DNA from: Spirochaetia bacterium
GTDB lineage: Bacteria; Spirochaetota; Leptospirae; Leptospirales; Leptonemataceae
DNA length: 6,703 nucleotides
Reading direction: 5' to 3'
Assembly: GCA_016195395.1 (NCBI GenBank)
Contig: JACPZR010000070.1
Coordinates: 1-6,703, forward strand
This document shows positions 1 to 5,584 of this stretch, in pieces. The stretch's first letter is position 1. The number at the start of each line of letters is the position of its first letter. Position numbers and translations under genes: made by a program. Below the pieces are notes generated by a model that was given only the letters and a program-made list of their open reading frames with translations, searched no databases and was not told the origin of the DNA.

Positions 1-1
1 G

Positions 2-340
2 GAGGCGCAGGAAGAACTGCTGGGAAACCTCCTCCGCGCGGGAGTGAAGCCTTACTATCTTCACCAGTGCGACGAGGTGCGCGGAGTCTCCCACTTCCGC
101 GTGCCGGTAGAACGTGGAAAAGAAATCATGCGAGCGCTCCGTGGAAGAAACCCGGGAATTGCGCTTCCCGTCTACGTGATCGACCTGCCAGGAGGCGGTG
201 GCAAAGTTCCCGTGGCTGTTGACTACTGTGCGGGAGAAACAGCAGATGTTGACGGCACGCGGCGAACGTTATACAAAAATTACGAGGGCCGCATTTTCAA
301 GACCCTTTCAGACGACCAGCCGGAGCCGCGCGAACAATGA
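2..340 (+). CDS. kamA: L-lysine 2,3-aminomutase family protein, C-terminal part (5' end outside window)
   Basis: This is the C-terminal 112 residues of a radical-SAM, PLP-dependent aminomutase; the reading frame is open from base 2 and the start lies upstream of the window. Lysine 2,3-aminomutases convert L-lysine to L-beta-lysine in the cytoplasm. The visible part has PYYLHQCD, GVSHFRVP, GKEIMRALRGR and the PLP-lysine motif PGGGGKVPV (lysine codon at 203-205), followed by NYEGRIFKT near the end. The PGGGGK motif and the tail after it match KamA proper better than the shorter EF-P-modifying EpmB branch, whose C-terminus as I recall it lacks the four-glycine run. The radical-SAM CxxxCxxC motif is in the missing part, so activity cannot be judged. 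The stop codon overlaps the ispD start in ATGA, implying translational coupling. Possible roles are beta-lysine osmolyte formation, lysine degradation or EF-P modification; the window does not decide. Confidence 0.88.
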   Translation, partial: EAQEELLGNLLRAGVKPYYLHQCDEVRGVSHFRVPVERGKEIMRALRGRNPGIALPVYVIDLPGGGGKVPVAVDYCAGETADVDGTRRTLYKNYEGRIFKTLSDDQPEPREQ

Positions 341-1056
341 TTCATTGTATGGTGCTTGCGGGTGGTTCCGGTACGCGGATTGGCGGGACGCCAAAACAAT
401 TTCGTTCGCTCGCAGGCCTTCCCCTTCTTCTACACAGTGTGCGGACGTTCCTTTCGTGGGAAAAATGTCAAAGCCTGACCGTCGTATCCGGAAGCGCATG
501 GATGGAGGACACGCGCAGTCTGCTCACAGAGAGTCCTTCCGTGCTTGCGCACCTGCAAAAAATCGCATTAGTACAGGGCGGGAGCACGCGGCATAAATCG
601 CAGGCGGCGGGCGTGGCGGCGATCTGTGAGGCCGGCGTAGAGGACGATGACCTCATCTTCATCCACGATGCCGCCCGGCCGTTCGTTACTCTGTCCGAGC
701 TTGAAACGCTGGCTGCGGCTTTTGCGGACCGCGCCGTTGAAATTGCCTCTCTGGCTTCTCCAGCGGTGGATACGATCGTCCAAGGCGCGGGTCTTCCCGG
801 CGTTATGCGCTCGATCCTCAAGCGCGACGAGCTCTTCCTGATCAAGACACCGCAGGCGCTTCGCGTATCAGCCCTTCCCCGGCTCCTCGCCTGCCAGGAA
901 ACGAGCGCCATGACGGATCTTTTGACATGGGGCCAGGCTGCAGGGATCCACGGAACACTCTGTCCGGCAGGCCATTGGAACATCAAGGTAACGCTGGAAA
1001 GCGACTTTGCGCTGGCGGAAGCAATGGCACAGACCGATTCGTTTTCGTTGAAATGA
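337..1056 (+). CDS. ispD: 2-C-methyl-D-erythritol 4-phosphate cytidylyltransferase (IspD)
   Basis: A 239-residue nucleotidyltransferase of the IspD/TarI family. IspD joins CTP and methylerythritol 4-phosphate to give CDP-ME in the non-mevalonate isoprenoid pathway. Visible motifs: LAGGSGTRIGG (residues 7-17, R14) and PKQF (K20) for the CTP phosphates, GGSTRHKS (81-88), HDAARPF (110-116), DTIV (145-148), R163 plus KTPQ (170-173), and NIKVT (215-219, K217), the lysine known to contact substrate in E. coli IspD. Length is normal for the family. The ATG overlaps the kamA stop (ATGA); a GGAG lies 11 nt upstream, so coupling probably helps initiation. Oddities: AGG instead of the more usual AAG in the first motif, and TDLL where many IspDs read TDD or TDE followed by an acidic residue. 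TarI-type ribitol-5-phosphate cytidylyltransferase shares these motifs and is the main alternative, but no teichoic-acid genes are seen. It faces the phosphatase gene across 40 bp with no clear terminator. Confidence 0.85.
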   Translation: MIHCMVLAGGSGTRIGGTPKQFRSLAGLPLLLHSVRTFLSWEKCQSLTVVSGSAWMEDTRSLLTESPSVLAHLQKIALVQGGSTRHKSQAAGVAAICEAGVEDDDLIFIHDAARPFVTLSELETLAAAFADRAVEIASLASPAVDTIVQGAGLPGVMRSILKRDELFLIKTPQALRVSALPRLLACQETSAMTDLLTWGQAAGIHGTLCPAGHWNIKVTLESDFALAEAMAQTDSFSLK

Positions 1057-1096
1057 GGTGACGACCTTGTTCTTTCCGACCGGCGGCCTATGAGTT

Positions 1097-3016
1097 CTAC
1101 CCCGGCTTTCCCGGCATGCTTTCCAAGGCGGACATCAGTTTGTGAACCTTGGCATTGTCCGGGTCCTGTTTGTAGGCCAAGGCGGCGAGTTCTTCCGCTC
1201 GCGCGAAATTCTTGGCTCTGACGTAGCAGTCCCCAAGGTTGATGAGGTTCTTTGTGAGGCCGGGCTTCCGGAGGCGGACGCGTTCCCCGAAATCGATGGC
1301 GCGTGTGATTTCCCCCGTATGTTTCAAAGCAACGGACGTGGCGTACAAGAATTCCAAGGACGACGGAACCATCTCCGAATAACGTTCACCCAAGCGCGCC
1401 GCCGCCGCATAGTCTTTCAATCGGAAGAGCACGCGCGCCAGTTCCGCCACAACTTCCGCAGATTCTCCCAGGTTCAGGGCTTCCTCCAGCAATGTTTTGG
1501 CGCGTGCAAGGTCGCTTCCCGCAAGGCGGGCTTCTTCTATGAGGCGAGCGTGGTCCGGATGCGCCGGCGCATGAGGCGCGCCCGTCCGCATGTTGATGCT
1601 GATCAGGGAAAGGTCGTCCGTGAGTTCCCCGCTCTCTTTCAGCAGCCTCTCCATTTCCGGGAGTTTCCCCTGCGACCGCGTCACTACGTCGAGAATCAGT
1701 TTTTCGTTTTCGTTGATTACGCGGTTCCCCGCATGGTCGTCCTGCAGGCCAAGGTCGTCGCGACCGTCAGAGCCGGCCACGAGCACATCGCCGGCGTGGA
1801 GCGTCGTCACGCCGATGGCCAGCTGCTCCTCAAAGCCTTCTACTCCGATCTTCATCATGGAGCTTTCGTTTTCAATGAACGTGCTCCGGCCGTCGCGGAG
1901 AAGAACCAACGGCGGGTGTTCGGCGCTGGCATAATACAGAGTCCCGGAATCCTCATCGATCAGGCCCACGACAGCGGACACGAGCATGGATCCGTCAAAT
2001 GATACGAATACGGTCTGGAGATCCTGTAAGAGTTCCCGGATCCAGTGTTCCGGATAACGTTCCTGAATGCGCGAAGACAGCTGCGTCCGGGTGATAACGG
2101 ACTTGAACACGGTGCCGAACACGAGCGCGCCACCCGCGCCTTGGATGGATTTTCCCATTGCATCGGCGTTTACAAAGACCAGGTACGGGCGCCCCCGCAG
2201 TCTGATGGAATGAACGGCGGCCAGGTCCCCGCCGATTTCCACGTACCACTTCTGGAAACGGAAGTGCGTTTTCTGACGCACCATCACGTCGACATCGGCG
2301 GCGTTGGAACTGGAAAAATTCCCCCCCAAGGGTTTGATCAGAAGCGACGTTAAGAAATAGTCTCCGTCCTGCTTGGTCTTGAGAGCCCGCACTTCATCCA
2401 GACTCTCCGCAAGTTCCACGGTCTTCTTATCCAGTTTGAGCTCTCTGACCTTGGCACGCATGCGCGCGCGCTCGTTCACGTACATCATAATGATCGTGAC
2501 GAAGTAAGCGAGGATAACGTTATTGCGGGAGTATTCCTGTTCGCTCGCGAATATGCCTGTGTTGTAGACAGCGGCTACAACGAAATACTGAACCACGGAC
2601 CATGTAAGCCAGGCGAGCATGTGGAAGAAGGGAAGGGGGAAGAGAGCCATCAGGACCAAAGCAAGAAGGTATCCGGCCACATAACGTGGATCGTTCTGGA
2701 CCACATTTGTCAGAAGGGGAGTGGCCGTCTGGAGCACAGCTGCAAGGAAGTTGGCCCAGAAAATGGAATGCTTCCGGAGCGCCGGAATCATGGATACGGT
2801 AACGATGATGGCGCCCGCGACTGTAAGTGAAAGCCGCAGGTAAATGAGGGCCTGCTTATGTTCCGGGTGAAGGGCGGAATCGGTCACAAGGTCGGCCCAA
2901 GGGAGGACGGCGTGCATGGACTTCCGCAGGTCTTCACGGTAGACGGCCGGTTCCATCTCCCGCAGAGCGGGAAAGAGCCTGAGTAAAAGCTTGCCCCTGA
3001 GCATGACAGCAACCAT
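1097..3016 (-). CDS. Membrane-anchored SpoIIE/PP2C-type serine phosphatase with C-terminal TPR-like region
   Basis: A 639-residue protein in three parts. Residues about 60-180 hold roughly five hydrophobic segments (near 60-80, 86-106, 114-135, 137-157 and 166-180), followed by a charged, probably coiled-coil stretch to about 215. Residues about 216-476 are a SpoIIE/RsbU-like phosphatase domain; metal-binding acids are visible in IGGD (D264), NADAMGKS (D285), GSDG (D417) and TDD (D467/D468). Residues about 498-632 form helical pairs such as NLINLGDCYVRAKNFARAEE that look like TPRs. Such enzymes usually dephosphorylate anti-sigma-factor antagonists in partner-switching pathways; the membrane part suggests an envelope or environmental input and the TPRs a partner-binding site. 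Neither partner nor signal is encoded here. The start is uncertain: ATG at 3016, 3004 (M5) or 2956 (M21); the last has GGGAG directly before it and leaves room for the divergent control region. Leptospiral genomes carry several proteins of this general type. Confidence 0.9.
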   Translation of the reverse strand: MVAVMLRGKLLLRLFPALREMEPAVYREDLRKSMHAVLPWADLVTDSALHPEHKQALIYLRLSLTVAGAIIVTVSMIPALRKHSIFWANFLAAVLQTATPLLTNVVQNDPRYVAGYLLALVLMALFPLPFFHMLAWLTWSVVQYFVVAAVYNTGIFASEQEYSRNNVILAYFVTIIMMYVNERARMRAKVRELKLDKKTVELAESLDEVRALKTKQDGDYFLTSLLIKPLGGNFSSSNAADVDVMVRQKTHFRFQKWYVEIGGDLAAVHSIRLRGRPYLVFVNADAMGKSIQGAGGALVFGTVFKSVITRTQLSSRIQERYPEHWIRELLQDLQTVFVSFDGSMLVSAVVGLIDEDSGTLYYASAEHPPLVLLRDGRSTFIENESSMMKIGVEGFEEQLAIGVTTLHAGDVLVAGSDGRDDLGLQDDHAGNRVINENEKLILDVVTRSQGKLPEMERLLKESGELTDDLSLISINMRTGAPHAPAHPDHARLIEEARLAGSDLARAKTLLEEALNLGESAEVVAELARVLFRLKDYAAAARLGERYSEMVPSSLEFLYATSVALKHTGEITRAIDFGERVRLRKPGLTKNLINLGDCYVRAKNFARAEELAALAYKQDPDNAKVHKLMSALESMPGKPG

Positions 3017-3024
3017 CTGTCATG
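3002..3024. promoter_or_regulatory. Perfect 8-bp inverted repeat in the divergent gap, candidate operator
   Basis: CATGACAG at 3002-3009 is the exact reverse complement of CTGTCATG at 3017-3024, with a 7-bp spacer. It sits between the divergent phosphatase and thpR genes and covers two of the possible phosphatase start codons (3016 and 3004). This layout suits a dimeric regulator acting on one or both genes, but a repeat of this size can occur by chance in a window this long, and no matching regulator is identified. Confidence 0.35.
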
Positions 3025-3047
3025 GAAGATTCCCGGCAAGATGTTTT

Positions 3048-3587
3048 ATGCGCCTGTTTGTTGCTGTCGATATACCGCAGTCTCTGAAGACCCGGCTGGC
3101 GGACATGTGCCGTGGAATTCCGGGCGTGCGTTGGACACCGGAAGAGCAGATGCACATTACAATCCGGTTTTTGGGCGAGACCCATCGCACTGTGTTTGAG
3201 GAAGTGGCTGAGTCGCTCCACGGGGTTCTGAGTGACCCGTTTGAGCTACGCCTGCGGGGAGTGGGTCAATTCCTGCGCGGCAATGCGCCGCAGGTGTTGT
3301 GGGCAGGCGTTGACGATGGGGGCCAGGGCCTGGCCGCTCTGCATGGGCGCGTGGAGGCTGCGTTGTCCCAGTGCGGCATTGCGCGCGAAAAGCGTCGCTT
3401 TCATCCTCACGTTACTCTGGGCCGGCCCGGGCAGGTTTCGAAGGAAAGGGTGGAGCAGTATCTATTGGAATACCATGATTTTGAATCGGAGCCTTTTTCC
3501 GTCACCGAGTTTGTGCTGTATTCCAGCCGCCTGACACCGGAAGGCGCCGTGCACACGCCGGAAGTCGTCTATGAGTTTGCGCAATGA
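3048..3587 (+). CDS. thpR: RNA 2',3'-cyclic phosphodiesterase (ThpR/LigT, 2H superfamily)
   Basis: A 179-residue 2H phosphoesterase. The family hydrolyses 2',3'-cyclic phosphate ends of RNA, and historically was shown to join tRNA halves through 2'-5' bonds. The start at 3048 gives MRLFVAVDIP, the usual N-terminus of the family; the frame is open further upstream (ATG at 3003, TTG at 2991), but that extra sequence looks non-homologous. Both catalytic HxTx motifs are present: HITI at residues 36-39 and HVTL at 121-124, each in the expected context (MHITIRFLGE and FHPHVTLGR). The C-terminal FVLYSSRLTPEGAVH stretch is also typical. Length is normal. No strong ribosome-binding site is seen; GGCAAG lies about 7 nt upstream. 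The stop overlaps the engB start (ATGA), so the two are co-transcribed and probably coupled. The gene is divergent from the phosphatase with only 31 bp between the outermost ATGs. Confidence 0.93.
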   Translation: MRLFVAVDIPQSLKTRLADMCRGIPGVRWTPEEQMHITIRFLGETHRTVFEEVAESLHGVLSDPFELRLRGVGQFLRGNAPQVLWAGVDDGGQGLAALHGRVEAALSQCGIAREKRRFHPHVTLGRPGQVSKERVEQYLLEYHDFESEPFSVTEFVLYSSRLTPEGAVHTPEVVYEFAQ

Positions 3588-4216
3588 ACCGTGAAGCCGA
3601 GTACTTTCAAAAAGTGACATTCAAGGGATCTTACCCCGACGTTGCCAGCGTGCCGTCAAGTTTTGCCATTCCCGTTGTGGCGTTCACAGGCCGGTCCAAT
3701 TCTGGAAAGTCGTCGCTCTTGTCCGCCCTCTGCAATCATGCCAATCTGGCGCGGGTATCCAAGACGGCCGGCAAGACGCGTCTCTTGAATTACTTTCTTG
3801 TGCCGCCGGGAGCGGTGCCCGGGGCCGGGCTGTACTTGGTGGACATGCCCGGGTACGGCTTTGCTAAGCTGCCGCGTCCTGAGGCGGCCAAGCTTCGTCG
3901 CCTCATTGACGAATTCCTGGCAAGCGCGGAAAATCTGAAGCTCATCGTTCTGGTTCTGGATGCAAAGCGTGAACTGGCATCGGAAGAGCGCGGCATTGTA
4001 GAGTATTGTCGCGCAAACAACCGGAATCTGTACTTGGCCCGCACAAAGTGGGATATGTTGAATCAGCGGGAGCGCGCCGCTGCGCAGAAGGTCTGGCGGG
4101 AGGACGGTGTAGCGGACATCTGCAGACCGATTTCTTCTAAAGACAAGCGCGGCATCCCGGAACTGGTGGACGCCATCCGCGGTCTCTTGGCGGACACGGA
4201 GCATAAGGCGAATTAA
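3584..4216 (+). CDS. engB: Ribosome-biogenesis GTP-binding protein EngB/YsxC/YihA
   Basis: A 210-residue TRAFAC-class GTPase of the EngB family, needed in many bacteria for late assembly of the large ribosomal subunit. The GTP-binding motifs are complete: G1 GRSNSGKSS (36-44), the switch I segment KTAGKTRLLNYF (60-71), G3 DMPGYG (87-92), G4 TKWD (154-157) and G5 SSK (184-186). The VTFKGSYPDV start and the ISSKDKRGIPEL tail are also characteristic. Length is normal for the family. The ATG overlaps the thpR stop in ATGA, and the nearest purine-rich stretch is about 19 nt away, so translation probably depends on coupling. Nothing looks truncated. A membrane-protein gene follows after 39 bp on the same strand and may belong to the same transcript. 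Confidence 0.97.
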   Translation: MNREAEYFQKVTFKGSYPDVASVPSSFAIPVVAFTGRSNSGKSSLLSALCNHANLARVSKTAGKTRLLNYFLVPPGAVPGAGLYLVDMPGYGFAKLPRPEAAKLRRLIDEFLASAENLKLIVLVLDAKRELASEERGIVEYCRANNRNLYLARTKWDMLNQRERAAAQKVWREDGVADICRPISSKDKRGIPELVDAIRGLLADTEHKAN

Positions 4217-4255
4217 TTTCCTTGCAGCGAGCGTCTTTTCGTGTAGGTTCAATCT

Positions 4256-4786
4256 GTGTCGGAAGATCTCAACACGATTTGGATGTTCGCCCAGAAGATC
4301 ATCGAAGTTGGCGCGGGCATCGTGATTGTGTACTACATCACCGTCCTTTTCCTCTTCCCCATAGCGGAACCCCTCCTCATAGACTGGCTCTGGTTTCGCA
4401 AGGCGAAGTTGATGATGTCTCATGTCCGAGTCCGCTGGGGATCGGCCGTTGATATCGTGTTTAACCGAATTGCTCCGGCCGGCTACCTGATCGGCGCGGT
4501 GGGAATACTCGTTCTGGGATTCTTTGGTGTCCTCAATGACAATGTCCTCGTCCTGATGATCGGCCTGCTCCCGGGCGGCGGCCTGGTCCTGCACGGAATC
4601 CCGGGGAAGGTCCACGCCTTGTCCTATTTGGCAGCCGCCGCCTGTTTCGTATTCGCAGCTATGGCAATCCTTGTCCCGGGACGGAAAGAGATGTTCGATC
4701 GTTTCTTCAATACGTCCTTCCGGCTCGGCCTTATTGCGTGGATCGCCTCCTGGATCGTCTACAAGGCCCTACAAGTCGTGAAGTAG
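4256..4786 (+). CDS. Multi-pass inner-membrane protein of unknown function
   Basis: A 176-residue hydrophobic protein that I do not recognise. About five membrane segments are visible: residues 18-36, 75-93, 95-113, 121-141 and 156-172, separated by short loops. A basic loop with LIDWLWFRKAK follows the first segment, and a conserved-looking LLPGGGLVLHGIPGK lies between the third and fourth. No catalytic motif, metal site or signal peptide is evident. I chose the GTG at 4256 because AGGT lies about 8 nt before it; the next in-frame start is ATG at 4283 (M10), which would still keep every membrane segment. The gene follows engB by 39 bp with no clear terminator or promoter between, so it is probably the last gene of thpR-engB. 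The hydrophobic pattern and codon use support a real gene; any function would be a guess. Confidence 0.8.
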   Translation: MSEDLNTIWMFAQKIIEVGAGIVIVYYITVLFLFPIAEPLLIDWLWFRKAKLMMSHVRVRWGSAVDIVFNRIAPAGYLIGAVGILVLGFFGVLNDNVLVLMIGLLPGGGLVLHGIPGKVHALSYLAAAACFVFAAMAILVPGRKEMFDRFFNTSFRLGLIAWIASWIVYKALQVVK

Positions 4787-4806
4787 TATCAAATCTGCTC
4801 GCGTGA

Positions 4807-4828
4807 AGGCGTTCGCGGAACGTCGCCT
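4807..4828 (+). terminator. Weak hairpin downstream of the membrane-protein gene
   Basis: AGGCGTTC at 4807-4814 can pair with GAAC and GCCT on the right side (4818-4828), giving an 8-bp stem with a GCG loop and a 3-nt bulge. It lies 20 bp after the membrane-protein stop, the expected place for a transcript end. No T-tract follows, so it is not a convincing intrinsic terminator. Confidence 0.28.
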
Positions 4829-4877
4829 AACCCGCACATCAGTTAATGATATTTAAAATAGCGCTCATGAGACCGAT

Positions 4878-4924
4878 GTTCAATTCGTGAACAAAAGGCT
4901 TGACCTATTGTACAATAATTGAAC
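4878..4924. repeat. Nested inverted repeats in front of the wHTH-cysDN genes
   Basis: Three dyads overlap here. GTTCAATT (4878-4885) is the exact reverse complement of AATTGAAC (4917-4924). GTTCA (4878-4882) pairs with TGAAC (4888-4892) across five bases. TATTGTACAATA (4906-4917) is a perfect 12-bp palindrome. They cover both hexamers of the likely promoter, as expected for repressor or autoregulator binding sites. The downstream gene encodes a winged-helix protein, the natural candidate to bind them. Each dyad alone could be chance; their clustering is the argument. Confidence 0.45.
4888..4916 (+). promoter_or_regulatory. Candidate sigma70-type promoter for the wHTH-cysD-cysN operon
   Basis: TGAACA (4888-4893, 4 of 6 to TTGACA), a 17-bp spacer and TACAAT (4911-4916, 5 of 6 to TATAAT) form the best promoter-like pair in the region, placing transcription start near 4923. 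The region is AT-rich compared with the neighbouring genes and lies in the only sizeable gap before the operon. If right, translation of the wHTH gene cannot begin at the TTG at 4900. An alternative -35, TTGACC at 4900-4905, has no good -10 partner. Confidence 0.45.
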
Positions 4925-5565
4925 GATGGCTCAACTTCGCAAAAAGAGCCCCTGGGACTCACCTGGCGAAGCTGTCTTTACCCCCCGCATCGCTCCATTC
5001 TATTTTCGCGATTCTCGAGCATATACGCGTGCCAAACGCCCTTTCACCAAAAGAACTTCTTCTTATCCAGCACTTGGATGAGCACCAAAACCAGCGTAGT
5101 CTTGCCAAGGCCAGCGGCTTCTCGTTGGGCATGACCAACCTGTTGTTGAAGCGCCTGGTCAAGAAGGGCTATGTCAAGGTCACGACCCTGAACGGGCGCA
5201 CGCTTCGGTATATCCTGACACCCGTGGGTTTTGCAGAGAAAGTGCGTCGGTCGTTTGAGTACCTTGTGGTCTCGATCCGCCAATTAAACGACGTGAAGAA
5301 CCGTATTCGTAATGTTATTTTGGCAGAGGGCGGGAGCGACCGTCGGATCTGGGTGATGGGCCAAAACGAACTTGCGGGGTTGACAAAGGATGTGTTGCGC
5401 GATGTGGGCATCGAATTTGAATCCGTCTCGAACAGCCTGTCCCCGGAAGAGTGGGAAAGACTGAGTCCTGGTTCCGTGATTCTCTTGTGCGACCCTGACC
5501 ATCATTGGCCCCAGGGCAGTCCCGAGGGAATCAAGCTGGTGGAGCTGCCAAGCCTCGTAGGCTGA
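4900..5565 (+). CDS. MarR/EPS-type winged-helix transcriptional regulator with C-terminal sensor-like domain (start uncertain)
   Basis: Up to 221 residues. A winged helix-turn-helix spans about residues 48-117: [14 protein letters not shown], then [29 protein letters not shown] with the recognition helix, a wing around [13 protein letters not shown], and [14 protein letters not shown] helical linker (111-142) leads to a C-terminal domain (about 148-221) whose [25 protein letters not shown] resembles the first strand, loop and helix of a Rossmann-like fold, similar to C-terminal extensions of MarR-type EPS-associated regulators. It probably binds DNA as a dimer, and the second domain may sense a small molecule. 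The start is unclear: TTG at 4900 follows the in-frame stop at 4888-4890 but has poor ribosome-binding spacing and lies inside the putative promoter; GTG at 5029 (residue 44) would keep the whole wHTH. The cysD ATG follows after 19 bp with no promoter visible, so this gene is probably in the cysDN operon and regulates it. Confidence 0.85.
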   Translation: MTYCTIIERWLNFAKRAPGTHLAKLSLPPASLHSIFAILEHIRVPNALSPKELLLIQHLDEHQNQRSLAKASGFSLGMTNLLLKRLVKKGYVKVTTLNGRTLRYILTPVGFAEKVRRSFEYLVVSIRQLNDVKNRIRNVILAEGGSDRRIWVMGQNELAGLTKDVLRDVGIEFESVSNSLSPEEWERLSPGSVILLCDPDHHWPQGSPEGIKLVELPSLVG

Positions 5566-5584
5566 AGGGCGGTATGCAGACAAC

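Noticed and set aside
468..986. 172-codon open frame antisense to ispD
   Set aside because: Low-complexity Arg/Ser-rich translation, wholly inside a gene with a full set of IspD motifs.
1057..1096. Possible bidirectional terminator between the convergent ispD and phosphatase genes
   Set aside because: I looked for a stem followed by a T-run on either strand and found no convincing pairing in these 40 bases.
1142..2002. 286-codon open frame on the plus strand
   Set aside because: It lies wholly antisense to the phosphatase gene, which has recognisable domains. Its translation is rich in Arg, Val and Phe with no motif, as expected for a shadow frame in GC-rich DNA.
3656..4615. 319-codon open frame on the minus strand
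   Set aside because: It runs antisense across engB and the membrane-protein gene and spans the gap between them. EngB motifs are unmistakable on the other strand, and this frame has no recognisable domain.
4854..4859. TAAAAT as an additional -10 element
   Set aside because: It matches the -10 consensus at 5 of 6 positions, but the bases 15-19 bp upstream (CCCGC region) do not resemble a -35 hexamer.
4864..4871. CTCATGAG 8-bp palindrome
   Set aside because: Too short to be meaningful; palindromes of this size are expected many times in a window this long.
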